Positions 50,712 to 59,386 of a DNA stretch of 64,000 bases are shown here, one piece after another. The notes beneath the pieces are model-generated. The model ran no database searches and had not been told where the DNA came from. It worked only from the letters and a program-made list of their open reading frames with translations. This stretch comes from JBCAWW01 sp039024315. Its GTDB lineage: Bacteria > Bacteroidota > Bacteroidia > J057. The stretch spans positions 1 to 64,000 of the forward strand of contig JBCCQN010000011.1 in NCBI GenBank assembly GCA_039024315.1, read 5' to 3'. Numbering within the stretch: the first letter of the stretch is position 1; each line of letters opens with the position of its first letter. The position numbers and the translations under genes were made by a program.

Positions 50712-52280
50712 ATGAAAAAAATTCTTAGCAGTCTGCTTCTATGCCTAACCGCCACCACCAGCATACTGTTTGCCCAAAGCCCTCTCAAAACCCATACAGT
50801 TTCCATTTTTAAAGATGGTACTGCTTTTTTCGTCCGTTCGGGGGAAGTCCCCCTGCTCGAAAAAAGCTTTCGCATTGCCGAGGCCGATATGCCCAAGCCG
50901 CTTTATGGCTCCTTTTGGTTTCATGCCCCCGGTCAAAGCAATTATATCATCAGAAGAGTACAGGATACCATTCGCTCTACTGACATTTATAATCGCCTCG
51001 CGGACTTACCCAAAAATAATATTGGCAAAAGGGTCCGAGTACAAAGTAATGACACCTGGTATGATGGAGTCATTCTTTCTGCCGACGATCAGATGCTCGT
51101 ATTAAAGCACAATGATGTCTGGATGCCGATACAAACAGATAGTGTCACTTTACTGCAGTTTTTTGACGAACCTCAGACCACTTTCGAAAGCAAAAAGGTC
51201 CAAAACAGCCTGCTGTTAGATTTCCCTCGTGCTAAGTCGCGCCAAGACCTAGAAATGATGTATCTCCAAAGAGGCATCGCTTGGTTTCCTTCCTACATCC
51301 TCGAGCTCGATGAAGAAGACAAAGCCCGCATTACTTTCCGCGCCGAAATCGTCAATGATGCGGAGGATTTAGAAGAGGCCAGCATCAATTTTGTGGTAGG
51401 AGTGCCTAATTTCCGCTATTCCCAATCAGGGGAAACGCCGCTAGTGAGTAATGTTAGTATTTCCCAAATGATGCGAATGATCGGGAATAGCAACTCGTCT
51501 GGCTTTGATTTTAATGCTATAACAAGCAATTCTCAGGTAGTCGGTTATGCCTCCGATGGCCCGATGGGAGCCACTTTTGAGCCGATGCCGATCAATCAAA
51601 GTGCGGAAGGGAGCTCACTCGAAGACCTCTATTTCTATCGCCTCGACGATATCACCCTGCCCAAAGGAGGCCGCGCTTCTTACAACATCTTGACCGCTGA
51701 GATTCCGGTGGCGCACGTTTACGAATGCCAGCTTCCCAGCAATAGCGCTAGCGCCGGATATTATCGTTCGCTAAGTGCGGAAGAAAAATACTCAGAGGTC
51801 ACCCATAAGCTCAAACTGCAAAACAATACCGATCAACCCTTTACTACTGGCGCCGCTTTTGTCAGCCGCATCGTCGATGGGACCACCAATCCGATCAGCC
51901 AGGATCAACTCAAGTATACGCCTGTTGGGGGAGAGACTTATCTCAAAATCACCACCGCTCCGGATGTGCGGGTTTCCTTCCAAGAAGAAGAAGCCGAAGT
52001 GGAGGAAAACGTCAAGAAGGAAGGCAAAATTAATTACGACCTGATTACGGTCAAAGGCACGGTTTCGGTCAAAAACTATAAAAACAAGGCCATCGATCTC
52101 AATGTGCGCCGGACCATTACTGGCAATCTCGATCAATCCAATCCCGATTGGTTGCAGGCCATCCGCGTCAATCTCAACCGCAATCTCAATGCGACCACCG
52201 ACGTCTGTTGGGAACTCAAACTCAAAGCGGGAGAAGAGCAAACGGTCGAATACAGCTATAAAATCTATGTCGCGAATTAG
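50712..52280 (+). CDS. Exported DUF4139 domain protein
   Basis: The 522-residue protein has a signal peptide (ends SILFAQ). An N-terminal strand-rich part contains VSIFKDGTAFFVRSGEV. The DUF4139 domain fills about 180-520 (DLEMMYLQRGIAWFPSYIL, LEEASINFVVGVPNFRYS and the closing GEEQTVEYSYKIYV). This family is found widely, including Bacteroidota periplasm, and its role is not established. The psuK start lies inside its last codons (14-nt overlap), which suggests one transcript. Confidence 0.9.
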   Translation: MKKILSSLLLCLTATTSILFAQSPLKTHTVSIFKDGTAFFVRSGEVPLLEKSFRIAEADMPKPLYGSFWFHAPGQSNYIIRRVQDTIRSTDIYNRLADLPKNNIGKRVRVQSNDTWYDGVILSADDQMLVLKHNDVWMPIQTDSVTLLQFFDEPQTTFESKKVQNSLLLDFPRAKSRQDLEMMYLQRGIAWFPSYILELDEEDKARITFRAEIVNDAEDLEEASINFVVGVPNFRYSQSGETPLVSNVSISQMMRMIGNSNSSGFDFNAITSNSQVVGYASDGPMGATFEPMPINQSAEGSSLEDLYFYRLDDITLPKGGRASYNILTAEIPVAHVYECQLPSNSASAGYYRSLSAEEKYSEVTHKLKLQNNTDQPFTTGAAFVSRIVDGTTNPISQDQLKYTPVGGETYLKITTAPDVRVSFQEEEAEVEENVKKEGKINYDLITVKGTVSVKNYKNKAIDLNVRRTITGNLDQSNPDWLQAIRVNLNRNLNATTDVCWELKLKAGEEQTVEYSYKIYVAN

Positions 52281-53127
52281 TGTAGTTGGCGGCATCATCA
52301 TGGATATCAAGGGTCTCCCATTTGCGGGGGCCCTTTTGCATAATTCCAACGCTGGGCAGATCACATATACGCCCGGTGGGGTAGGGCGCAACATTGCCGA
52401 GAACCTTGCCCGCCTTAGCATACCAGTGAGTATGTACGGGATTGTAGGGGACGATCCCTTCGGGGAACGCTTGCTCAAGGATGGCCAAAATATGGGCATT
52501 GATATGTCTAGCGTCATCACCCAAGCAGGGGGACGGACTGCAGTTGATCTCAATATTTTGCAGGAGGATGGCGACCTATGGGTTTCGGTGACGGAGCTCT
52601 CCATTACGGAGCAGTTGCGGGTAGAGGATTTGGCCCGCTGCGCGGAACGCTTATTCGATGCGGCCTATTTAGTGGTAGACGCCAATCTATCCGTGGAGGT
52701 ATTGCAATATCTATTGACAGAGGCCAATCAACGGCAGATTCCTTTCATCATCGATCCCGTTACCATTCAATTCACCGCCAAACTCAATGCCCTCCAAGGC
52801 GATATCGCCATTGCCACCCCTAATCGCCCTGAGGCAGAACAAATCACTCGACCTGTGGATAAACTGTTGATAAGCTGTGGAGAGGAAGGCTGTATCTCCA
52901 AAATGGGGGAAATAGAACAACTTTTCCCCAGCTTTAGCGTGGATAAAGTCGTCGATAGCACCGGAGCGGGGGATGCTTTCTTGGCCGGACTCGTGGCGGG
53001 ACTCTATTATCAACACAATTGGGAGACGAGTATCCGATGGGGGCAGGCCTGTGCTGCTTTGACTATTCAGACCGATCGCAACGTCAGCGCTGATCTTAGC
53101 TTAGAGAAACTTCAGGACTTGTTGTAA
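52267..53127 (+). CDS. psuK: PfkB-family pseudouridine kinase
   Basis: The start is the ATG at 52267 (MSRISVVGGIIMDIKG), which gives 286 residues and overlaps the DUF4139 stop; the larger open frame from 52102 adds a spurious N-terminus. PfkB features are GGVGRNIAENLARL, GDDPFGERLL and the DSTGAGDAFLAGL signature with the catalytic Asp. It sits 9 bp before psuG, so pseudouridine is the likely substrate, producing pseudouridine 5-prime-phosphate. Two copies of the GGAACGCTT motif are in frame inside the gene; the second, at 52634-52656, is a full hairpin unit coding ARCAERLFDA. Confidence 0.85.
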   Translation: MSRISVVGGIIMDIKGLPFAGALLHNSNAGQITYTPGGVGRNIAENLARLSIPVSMYGIVGDDPFGERLLKDGQNMGIDMSSVITQAGGRTAVDLNILQEDGDLWVSVTELSITEQLRVEDLARCAERLFDAAYLVVDANLSVEVLQYLLTEANQRQIPFIIDPVTIQFTAKLNALQGDIAIATPNRPEAEQITRPVDKLLISCGEEGCISKMGEIEQLFPSFSVDKVVDSTGAGDAFLAGLVAGLYYQHNWETSIRWGQACAALTIQTDRNVSADLSLEKLQDLL

Positions 53128-53136
53128 TTTCGTGCC

Positions 53137-54045
53137 ATGTCCTTTCTCGAATACACCCACGAACTCAAAGCCGCCATTGCCAATGGCGAACCCATCGTAG
53201 CGCTCGAATCTACCATCATCGCCCATGGGATGCCTTATCCCCAAAACAAGAAAACGGCCGAAACGCTGGAAGGCATTATCCGGGAGACCGGAGCCATTCC
53301 CGCGACTATCACCATCTTGCAGGGCAAGGTACGCATCGGTCTAGGTCCCGACGAATTAGAATACTTGGCTTCTCACCCAGAAGTCCACAAAGCCAGTCGT
53401 CGCGATTTTGGTTTGATTCTCTCCAAAGGAGAAAGTGCTGCTACCACAGTGGCTGCGACCATGATTGGCGCCAATATGGCCGGTATCCAAATTTTCGCCA
53501 CTGGCGGCATTGGAGGCGTTCACCGTGGTGCATCTGAAACTTTTGACATCTCCGCAGACCTGCAAGAACTAGCCCGGACGCCAGTGGCAGTGGTTTCGGC
53601 AGGTGCAAAATCTATTCTCGATCTGCGCTTGACCCTAGAGTATCTCGAGACCATGGGCGTGCCAGTCGTGGGAGTTGGGACGGATGAGTTTCCGGCTTTT
53701 TATACGGATCGCAGCGGCATCAAAGCCCCCTCTAGACTCGATACCCCAGCCGAAATCGCTCAGATGCTGCATACCCAGTGGAGCCTTGGTTTTGAGCAAG
53801 GTGTTTTACTTGCCAATCCAATCCCAAGCGAGTTTGCCATGGACCCTGAGGCCATAGAAGACGTGATCTCTCGCGCTTTGCGGGAAGCCGAAGCCCGCAA
53901 TATCACCGGCAAAGAGTTGACGCCTTACCTCCTCGGTCGCATCAAGGAACTTACCGAAGGCAATAGCCTCTTTTCCAATATTGAGTTGGTCAAAAATAAT
54001 GCGCGCCTAGCGGCCCAAATCGCCATTGAGTTGGCAAATAAGTAA
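53137..54045 (+). CDS. psuG: Pseudouridine-5-prime-phosphate glycosidase
   Basis: PsuG splits pseudouridine 5-prime-phosphate into uracil and ribose 5-phosphate in nucleoside salvage. The 302-residue sequence has the family's opening VALESTIIAHGMPYPQN, SRRDFGLILSKGESAATTVAATMI, FATGGIGGVHRGA, VSAGAKSILDLRLTLEYLETMGVPVVG and the closing NIELVKNNARLAAQIA. The Lys of SKGESA and the Glu of VALESTI match the catalytic residues known in the family. It forms a two-gene operon with psuK. Confidence 0.96.
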   Translation: MSFLEYTHELKAAIANGEPIVALESTIIAHGMPYPQNKKTAETLEGIIRETGAIPATITILQGKVRIGLGPDELEYLASHPEVHKASRRDFGLILSKGESAATTVAATMIGANMAGIQIFATGGIGGVHRGASETFDISADLQELARTPVAVVSAGAKSILDLRLTLEYLETMGVPVVGVGTDEFPAFYTDRSGIKAPSRLDTPAEIAQMLHTQWSLGFEQGVLLANPIPSEFAMDPEAIEDVISRALREAEARNITGKELTPYLLGRIKELTEGNSLFSNIELVKNNARLAAQIAIELANK

Positions 54046-54064
54046 GCTGCGGCATATGCTATAC

Positions 54065-55000
54065 CTACGGCTTGGCCAAACCGGCAGCTGATTTTTCCAA
54101 TCCCCAGAGGGCTACACCGCCGATCACCGCAAAGGCGAGGGCAATCAAGGTATTGCTGTCGCTAAAATCAGGGATAAACCATTCGAAGCCGCTGACGATT
54201 TCTTTGCCGCGCTTGAGGATAATCTCGCCTGCATCGTCGCGGAGCGGGATTTCGTTTTTCCAAGGCCAAATGATCGCGAGAGAACCGAGAATAAATCCGG
54301 TCATCGAAGCAATGGTAACATCACGATAGCGTTCAAATACCCAAGCTAAAATACGAGAGAAGGCCAAAAGCCCGCCTGCTGCACCGATGGCTACCGGAAT
54401 TAAAATTTTGAGATTGAATTCACTGACTGCGTCAAGCATGATCAGTTTGTAGTTGCCGAGGATGATGAGGACAAATGAGCCCGAAAGGCCCGGTAAAATC
54501 ATACTACACATGGCAATGACCCCGCAGATCAAGAGATACCAGATAGCCTCGTTCTCCGATGCAGGAGTCAAAAGCGCGATACTCACGGCTACGCCAAGGC
54601 CTACTAAAAGGGCGATGATTGGCCCCGCTGACCATTTGCTTACGGTGCGTCCGACCGAGAAGATCGACATGATGATCAGACCAAAGAAGAAGGCCATCAG
54701 CCAAATGGCGTAGATTTCATCTTCCATCATAAATTTGAATAGCTTAGCCAATGAGACCAAACTCACGCCTACACCCGCAAAGATCAAGGTCAGGAAGGTG
54801 CCGTCAATATGCTCCCAAAAGTCCTTGATTTTGCCTTTGAGCAAAAGCTGGATCGCCCCCATATCGATAGATTTGACCGCTTTGATCAGGCGCTCATAAA
54901 TACCGGTGATCAGAGCAATCGTACCTCCCGATACGCCGGGAATCACATTGGCGGCTCCCATAGCCAAACCATTGAGAAAAAGTGAGATATATTGACGCAT
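54065..55000 (-). CDS. DUF368 membrane protein (PopT-like lipid carrier translocase)
   Basis: The 311-residue protein has about nine membrane helices. The N-terminus FLNGLAMGAANVIPGVSGGTIALITGIYERLI and the later CSMILPGLSGSFVLIILGNYKLI contain two NxxPGxSGxT-type motifs that define DUF368. Recent work assigned members of this family as undecaprenyl-phosphate translocases that recycle the cell-envelope lipid carrier. That function is taken from family knowledge. It is convergent with psuG, 19 bp away. Confidence 0.9.
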   Translation of the reverse strand: MRQYISLFLNGLAMGAANVIPGVSGGTIALITGIYERLIKAVKSIDMGAIQLLLKGKIKDFWEHIDGTFLTLIFAGVGVSLVSLAKLFKFMMEDEIYAIWLMAFFFGLIIMSIFSVGRTVSKWSAGPIIALLVGLGVAVSIALLTPASENEAIWYLLICGVIAMCSMILPGLSGSFVLIILGNYKLIMLDAVSEFNLKILIPVAIGAAGGLLAFSRILAWVFERYRDVTIASMTGFILGSLAIIWPWKNEIPLRDDAGEIILKRGKEIVSGFEWFIPDFSDSNTLIALAFAVIGGVALWGLEKSAAGLAKP

Positions 55001-55087
55001 GCCGCAAAGCTAGAAAAAATCCCAAAACCCACCCGCTTCTTGCAGATAGACTTTGGGATATACATTATCAAAGGCCCAAAATGCCGC

Positions 55088-55651
55088 CTAGACGGTCATA
55101 ATTTCCTTTTCTTTTACTTTCAAAATATCTTCAACCTTGCCGTTGAATTTATTGGTCAGTTCCTGCACACTATTTTCACCGTCCTTGACCATGTCCTCTG
55201 AGGTACCAGAATCTTTGAGTTTTTTCAAGCTTGTATTAGCAGATTGACGTGTACTCCGGATAGAGATGCGGGTATTTTCACCGGCGCTCTTGGCTTGCTT
55301 TACCAAATCCTTGCGACGCTCTTCGGTCAAGGCTGGAATCGGCACACGCACCATATCTCCATCGCTACCTGGATTGAGACCAAGGTTAGCATCACGGATC
55401 GCTTTTTCGATCACGGGAATCATATTTTTTTCCCAAGGGGTAACGGTCAACATACGAGCATCTGCAGCTGAGACATTTGCCACCTGAGAGACTGGTACCA
55501 TCGAACCATAATAATCCACTTTCACTCCTTCCAACATGGCGGGAGAAGCTTTGCCAGCACGGATTTTTTGCAGTTCCGAAACTAAATGCTCGATAGAGGC
55601 ATCCATGCCCATTTCGGCTTCCTCTATTACAGATTGTACGCTTTCGTCCAT
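55088..55651 (-). CDS. frr: Ribosome recycling factor
   Basis: The 187-residue protein has the conserved opening EMGMDASIEHLVSELQKIRAGKASPAML, VDYYGSMVPVSQVANVSAADARMLTVTPWEK, LGLNPGSDGDMVRVPIPALTEERRKDLVKQ and the C-terminal long helix. It splits post-termination ribosomes with EF-G. The length is standard. The gap 55652-55797 to gatB contains TACTNAATACT-type imperfect repeats. Confidence 0.97.
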   Translation of the reverse strand: MDESVQSVIEEAEMGMDASIEHLVSELQKIRAGKASPAMLEGVKVDYYGSMVPVSQVANVSAADARMLTVTPWEKNMIPVIEKAIRDANLGLNPGSDGDMVRVPIPALTEERRKDLVKQAKSAGENTRISIRSTRQSANTSLKKLKDSGTSEDMVKDGENSVQELTNKFNGKVEDILKVKEKEIMTV

Positions 55652-55797
55652 TTCTTTATCTCGACTAAAAGTATTTAGTAAATAGTAGCTAGTAGATTGA
55701 AAATCAAGGAATACAGCTCGTCTAAATTAATTTTAGATCTTACTACTGAATACTTTCTACTCTCTACTTTTTGAGGTCTGAATTTAGCAGAATCTGC
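55652..55797. repeat. Imperfect TAGTA/TACTA repeat patch between frr and gatB
   Basis: Stretches such as AGTATTTAGTAAATAGTAG (about 55670-55688) and TACTACTGAATACTTTCTAC (about 55741-55760) form imperfect inverted repeats. Similar stretches (GAGTACTGAGTATAAAG near 57370-57390, TGTACTGACTACTAAATACT near 57416-57435) lie on the other side of gatB. Confidence 0.4.
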
Positions 55798-57267
55798 CTA
55801 ATTATCCCAATTATCCAACTTTTCGCGTACGATTTGATTGACTACCTTGGGATCGCCCTTACCTTGGAGCTTACGCATCATCTGCCCGACAAAAAAGCCC
55901 ATCAGTTTTTTCTTGCCGCCTCTATATAGAGACACCTCCTTAGGGTGCTGGGTCATGATTTCCTCCATATATTTTTCCAGTTCTCCACTATCGTTGTTGA
56001 TGATGAGGTTGAGATTTTCTGCTATTCGCAGAACGTTTGCCTCTGGATCTGCGACAAAAGCCTTGAACAATGGACCCGTAGCGGCCTGCCGATTGACCTG
56101 ACCCTCTTGCATCAAATTGATGAGGTCTAAGAGTTGCGCGGGGCGCAAAGGAAAATCGGTAATCTCGAGCTGATGCTCATTGAGATAAGAGCGGATCGGC
56201 CCCATAAACCAATTAGCCGCGAGGCGAGGGTCTGTCGTTGCCCGATGGAGGGCTTCAAAATAATCAGAGTCTGCACGCTGCTCGACGAGCGACCAAGCCT
56301 CATTTTCAGAGATACCGTATTCTTTGTGATAGCGATCAAAGCGCGCCAAGGGTAATTCGGGGATTTCTTGGCTGATGGCCTCGATCTCTTCCTGACTGAT
56401 TTGTACGGGCAACAAATCGGGCTCTGGAAAGTAGCGGTAATCATCCGCGCTTTCTTTATCGCGCAGAGAAAGGCTGCGTTCGTTTTCCACATCCCAGGTC
56501 CGCGTCTCTTGGATCACGGTGCCGCCTGATTCGATGAGCTTGATTTGGCGCTCTATTTCGTAGACCACGGCCTTTTCGAGAAAGGACATGGAGTTCATGT
56601 TTTTGATTTCGGCGCGAGTGCCATATTCAGTTGCCTCTTTGAGCATGACTGAGACATTGGCATCGCAGCGGAGATTGCCTTTTTCCATATCGCCATCACC
56701 AACGCCTAGATAACGTACCAGCCTACGGATTTCGGCCATGAAAGCAGCGGCCTCCTCCGAAGAACGCAAATCCGGCTCTGTTACCAGTTCGATCAAGCCT
56801 ACCCCTGCGCGGTTGAGGTCAATAAAGGATTCCTTGGGGCTTTGATCGTGCACCGACTTACCGGCATCTTCTTCTAGATGGAGGTGATGGATTTTGATGG
56901 TATGATAATCTCCTTTAGCGGTACGAATCCGCAGACTTCCTCCTTTACAGATGGGTTCCCGATCTTGGGACATCTGATAGCCTTTGGGAAGATCTGGGTA
57001 GAAATAATTTTTGCGATCGAAGTAGGTATGGGTATTGATTTCGGAGCCTACGGCCAAGCCGAGCTTGACGGCAAATTCGATGCAGCGCTTGTTAAGCGAG
57101 GGCAAAGCCCCGGGATGCGCAAAGGTGATGGGCGAGAGATGCGTATTGGGTTCACTCCCAAAGGCAAAATCTTCGATGGCAAATAGTTTGCTATCGCTCG
57201 CCAATTGGATATGTACTTCCAGCCCGATGACCGGCTGATATTTGTCTCTGATGGCAGCTTCCAACAT
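55798..57267 (-). CDS. gatB: Asp/Glu-tRNA amidotransferase subunit B
   Basis: GatB is the kinase/tRNA-binding subunit that, with GatA and GatC, converts Glu-tRNA(Gln) to Gln-tRNA(Gln) (or Asp to Asn). The sequence has YQPVIGLEVHIQLAS, YFYPDLPKGYQMSQ, LEEDAGKSVHDQS, DLNRAGVGLIELVTEPD, GNLRCDANVSV, KNMNSMSFLEKAV and TRTWDVENERSLSLRDKESADDYRYFPEPDL. The C-terminal YqeY-like domain is complete. Starting at the Met at 57267 gives 489 residues; an upstream Met (57288) is possible. A hairpin-unit motif with a 5-base loop (CTGC-TATTC-GCAG-AACGTTTGCC) lies inside at 56019-56043. Confidence 0.96.
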   Translation of the reverse strand: MLEAAIRDKYQPVIGLEVHIQLASDSKLFAIEDFAFGSEPNTHLSPITFAHPGALPSLNKRCIEFAVKLGLAVGSEINTHTYFDRKNYFYPDLPKGYQMSQDREPICKGGSLRIRTAKGDYHTIKIHHLHLEEDAGKSVHDQSPKESFIDLNRAGVGLIELVTEPDLRSSEEAAAFMAEIRRLVRYLGVGDGDMEKGNLRCDANVSVMLKEATEYGTRAEIKNMNSMSFLEKAVVYEIERQIKLIESGGTVIQETRTWDVENERSLSLRDKESADDYRYFPEPDLLPVQISQEEIEAISQEIPELPLARFDRYHKEYGISENEAWSLVEQRADSDYFEALHRATTDPRLAANWFMGPIRSYLNEHQLEITDFPLRPAQLLDLINLMQEGQVNRQAATGPLFKAFVADPEANVLRIAENLNLIINNDSGELEKYMEEIMTQHPKEVSLYRGGKKKLMGFFVGQMMRKLQGKGDPKVVNQIVREKLDNWDN

Positions 57268-57292
57268 AAGAGAATCAATTGCTATCAATACA

Positions 57293-57342
57293 AAAGGAGA
57301 ATGTAAAAGTACGGAGCTAGCTCCGATTTACATTCTCCCTTT
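57293..57342 (-). terminator. Long near-perfect hairpin between ferredoxin and gatB
   Basis: AAAGGAGAATGTAAA (left arm) and TTTACATTCTCCCTTT (right arm) enclose an inner CGGAGCTAGCTCCG palindrome. On the minus strand it follows the ferredoxin gene and ends in TTTTG, so it could end that transcript before gatB. Confidence 0.6.
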
Positions 57343-57445
57343 GCCTTAAATATTGTGAGGGGTATTAAGTAGAGAGTACTGAGTATAAAGATGGTTAATT
57401 GAAGTCTTGATACTATGTACTGACTACTAAATACTCAAGAGATGC

Positions 57446-57793
57446 CTACAAGTGCATCCAAGCTTTCTTTTCTAAAAGCGTATCTTCCGTCTCTTCATTG
57501 TCTGGGTCAGGCACACAGCAATCTACTGGACAAACGGCAGCACATTGTGGTTCCTCATGGAAACCCATACATTCGGTACACTTATCAGTTACAATATAAT
57601 ATACATCGTCAGAGACAGGATCATGTTCTTCATCCGCGTCAGCTTCTGTTCCTGAGGGAGCAGTAAGAGAACCACTTAGATCTGTGCCATCGGAAAACTT
57701 CCAGCTGACACCTGGTTCATAAATAGCATTATTTGGGCATTCCGGTTCACATGCCCCGCAATTAATGCATTCGTCAGTTATCATTATAGCCAT
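57446..57793 (-). CDS. Two-cluster [4Fe-4S] ferredoxin
   Basis: The 115-residue protein has a first cluster motif CINCGACEPECP (Cx2Cx2Cx3CP) and a second CTEC-MGFHEEPQ-CAAVCP (Cx2Cx8Cx3CP), the longer spacing typical of Alvin-type 2[4Fe-4S] ferredoxins. An acidic insertion of about 40 residues (GSLTAPSGTEADADEEHDP) sits between the clusters. It acts as a low-potential electron carrier in the cytoplasm. It diverges from the acyl-CoA reductase gene, a pairing seen in Bacteroidota, which hints at a shared electron or pathway connection. Confidence 0.93.
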   Translation of the reverse strand: MAIMITDECINCGACEPECPNNAIYEPGVSWKFSDGTDLSGSLTAPSGTEADADEEHDPVSDDVYYIVTDKCTECMGFHEEPQCAAVCPVDCCVPDPDNEETEDTLLEKKAWMHL

Positions 57794-58192
57794 AAGACCT
57801 ATTATGTTTTATTGGATTCAAAATTATAGCAATTATTTCAGCTAACCAATGCAAAAGGCGGATTGTTCGACAAAGCTATTGGTAAAAAAAGATAGTGCAA
57901 AATAAATGCCCTAAACGTCTACATGTAAACACCAGAAAATCAGTCGTTTACAAAATTGTTGAATTACATATGCTTGAGCTTGTTTTTTGTTGTGTTTGTG
58001 TAGTGTAATAACCTAATTATTGTGTTATCGTAGATGTTTGTGAGTCTTTTTCCTTCCAACTAGCATAATCAAAATGAAGGACTAGACCCTCCCAACAAAA
58101 GACAAGGTGAGATCGAGAGAGTAAAAACAAAAGAGTTCGTTCTTTTATGACAGGAATTGTCAGTATATTTGTTTTGGATTTTCGAATCATCC
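57794..58192. promoter_or_regulatory. Divergent promoter region of ferredoxin and acyl-CoA reductase
   Basis: This 399-bp AT-rich region holds no gene. TATATTTG at 58164-58171 fits the Bacteroidota -7 element TANNTTTG, 22 bp before the acyl-CoA reductase ATG, but a matching upstream TTTG element at the right distance is not clear. An 8-base half-palindrome pair GACAGGAATTGTC overlaps the same place. Confidence 0.35.
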
Positions 58193-59194
58193 ATGTCGTA
58201 CGCTATTGCAGAACATGAATTATCTCAGAGCCTCTACCGCTTGGCGGAGGACCTCTCCCTGGAATCTATTCCAGCGGCAGTGCTTGCGCAAGCCCTCGCG
58301 GATAATCCATGGTACACACCTTATTATATAGCGCGCAGTTTGGAAGGTATTAAAAGTTGGCTACAAGCCAATCAACTCGAAACATTTTTATCAGCTTATC
58401 CTCAACGTCCTGACCAATCACAAAAAATTGGAATCATTACAGCAGGTAATTTACCCTTAGTAGGATTTCATGATTTATTGATCGGGGTATTGAGTGGTCA
58501 TCAAGTATTTGTCAAAGCTTCACACCAAGACAGCGCTTTGATGGAGTGGGTTGTCGCACTTTGGACACAATATTTACCAGCTTTAGCCCAAAAGCTACAT
58601 TTGGTAATTGAGCTTCCAGAGATTGATTTTCTCATCGCAACGGGTAGTAACAATACTGCGCGTTACTTGAAAAGTCGCTACAGAGATATTCCCCAACTCA
58701 TCAGACAAAATCGCTTTTCGGTTGCCCTCTTAGATGAGCAAACAACTCAAAGCCAGCTAGATAAGTTAACTGAGGATGTGCTGTTATATAATGGTCTAGG
58801 CTGTCGCAATGTTAGTACACTGATTCTGACAAAATCTTTCGACTTAACGGCTTGGACAAGTTCTTTGCAACAATATTCGCTGCAGCACTTAAATCCGCAT
58901 TATTTGGAACGAGTTTTGCACGAAAGACACAGGATAAAGATGCTAGGCGCATCATTTATCGATGGGGGTGTTATCCTGATGCAGGCAGTAAATGCCTTGA
59001 AATATGCATCTATGGGCGTTTTGAACCTCTTAAGGGTGGAAGATAGGGCGGAAATAGAGACAATACTTGCTTCTCACCGCGATCGCCTACAATGTATTGT
59101 AGGCACAGAAACTCCTTTTGGTACTACGCAGATACCCGCAATCGATGATTTTGCGGATGGTGTCGATACCATGGCATTACTTACATGCCGCTGA
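58193..59194 (+). CDS. LuxC-type acyl-CoA reductase
   Basis: The ATG at 58193 gives 333 residues; the open frame starts 12 codons earlier. The fold matches LuxC/PF05893 acyl-CoA reductases, which reduce acyl-CoA to aldehyde with NAD(P)H. IGIITAGNLPLVGFHDLLIGVLSGHQVFVKAS is the nucleotide-binding region. The catalytic cysteine is in YNGLGCRNVSTL (C204). The HPHYLERVLHERHRIK-like region and the C-terminal FGTTQIPAIDDFADGVDTM complete it. The role may be in fatty aldehyde or wax precursor formation, or an unknown acyl donor. Confidence 0.88.
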   Translation: MSYAIAEHELSQSLYRLAEDLSLESIPAAVLAQALADNPWYTPYYIARSLEGIKSWLQANQLETFLSAYPQRPDQSQKIGIITAGNLPLVGFHDLLIGVLSGHQVFVKASHQDSALMEWVVALWTQYLPALAQKLHLVIELPEIDFLIATGSNNTARYLKSRYRDIPQLIRQNRFSVALLDEQTTQSQLDKLTEDVLLYNGLGCRNVSTLILTKSFDLTAWTSSLQQYSLQHLNPHYLERVLHERHRIKMLGASFIDGGVILMQAVNALKYASMGVLNLLRVEDRAEIETILASHRDRLQCIVGTETPFGTTQIPAIDDFADGVDTMALLTCR

Positions 59195-59237
59195 TTTTTG
59201 ATGTTAGGTTTCTGAAAATCTTGATTGGAGACAATTC

Positions 59238-59298
59238 ACTTTTAGGTATTTACTTTGAGAAAGTAGTAATAACCTTTCGAACCTAAATACCTGAAAGT
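59238..59298. repeat. Inverted repeat after the acyl-CoA reductase gene
   Basis: ACTTTTAGGTATTTA (59238-59252) and TAAATACCTGAAAGT (59284-59298) are 14/15 complementary. They lie 44 bp after the reductase stop and may form a terminator-like hairpin without a T-run. Confidence 0.5.
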
Positions 59299-59386
59299 CA
59301 AAACCATTAGGTTTACCTCAAATCTCAAGATTGAAGAGTACTGAAACAAACTTAACGCTTTTGACTATTGCACAAGCCCATTCGTC

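Noticed and set aside
52456..52475. GGGGAACGCTTG inside psuK as a repeat copy
   Set aside because: It encodes the conserved PfkB segment DPFGERLL, so this match can be explained by protein conservation. The same caution applies to the match near 61690 in paaK.
51792..52604. Minus-strand open frame of 270 codons
   Set aside because: It is antisense to DUF4139 and psuK, both of which are clear genes; it has no recognisable domain.
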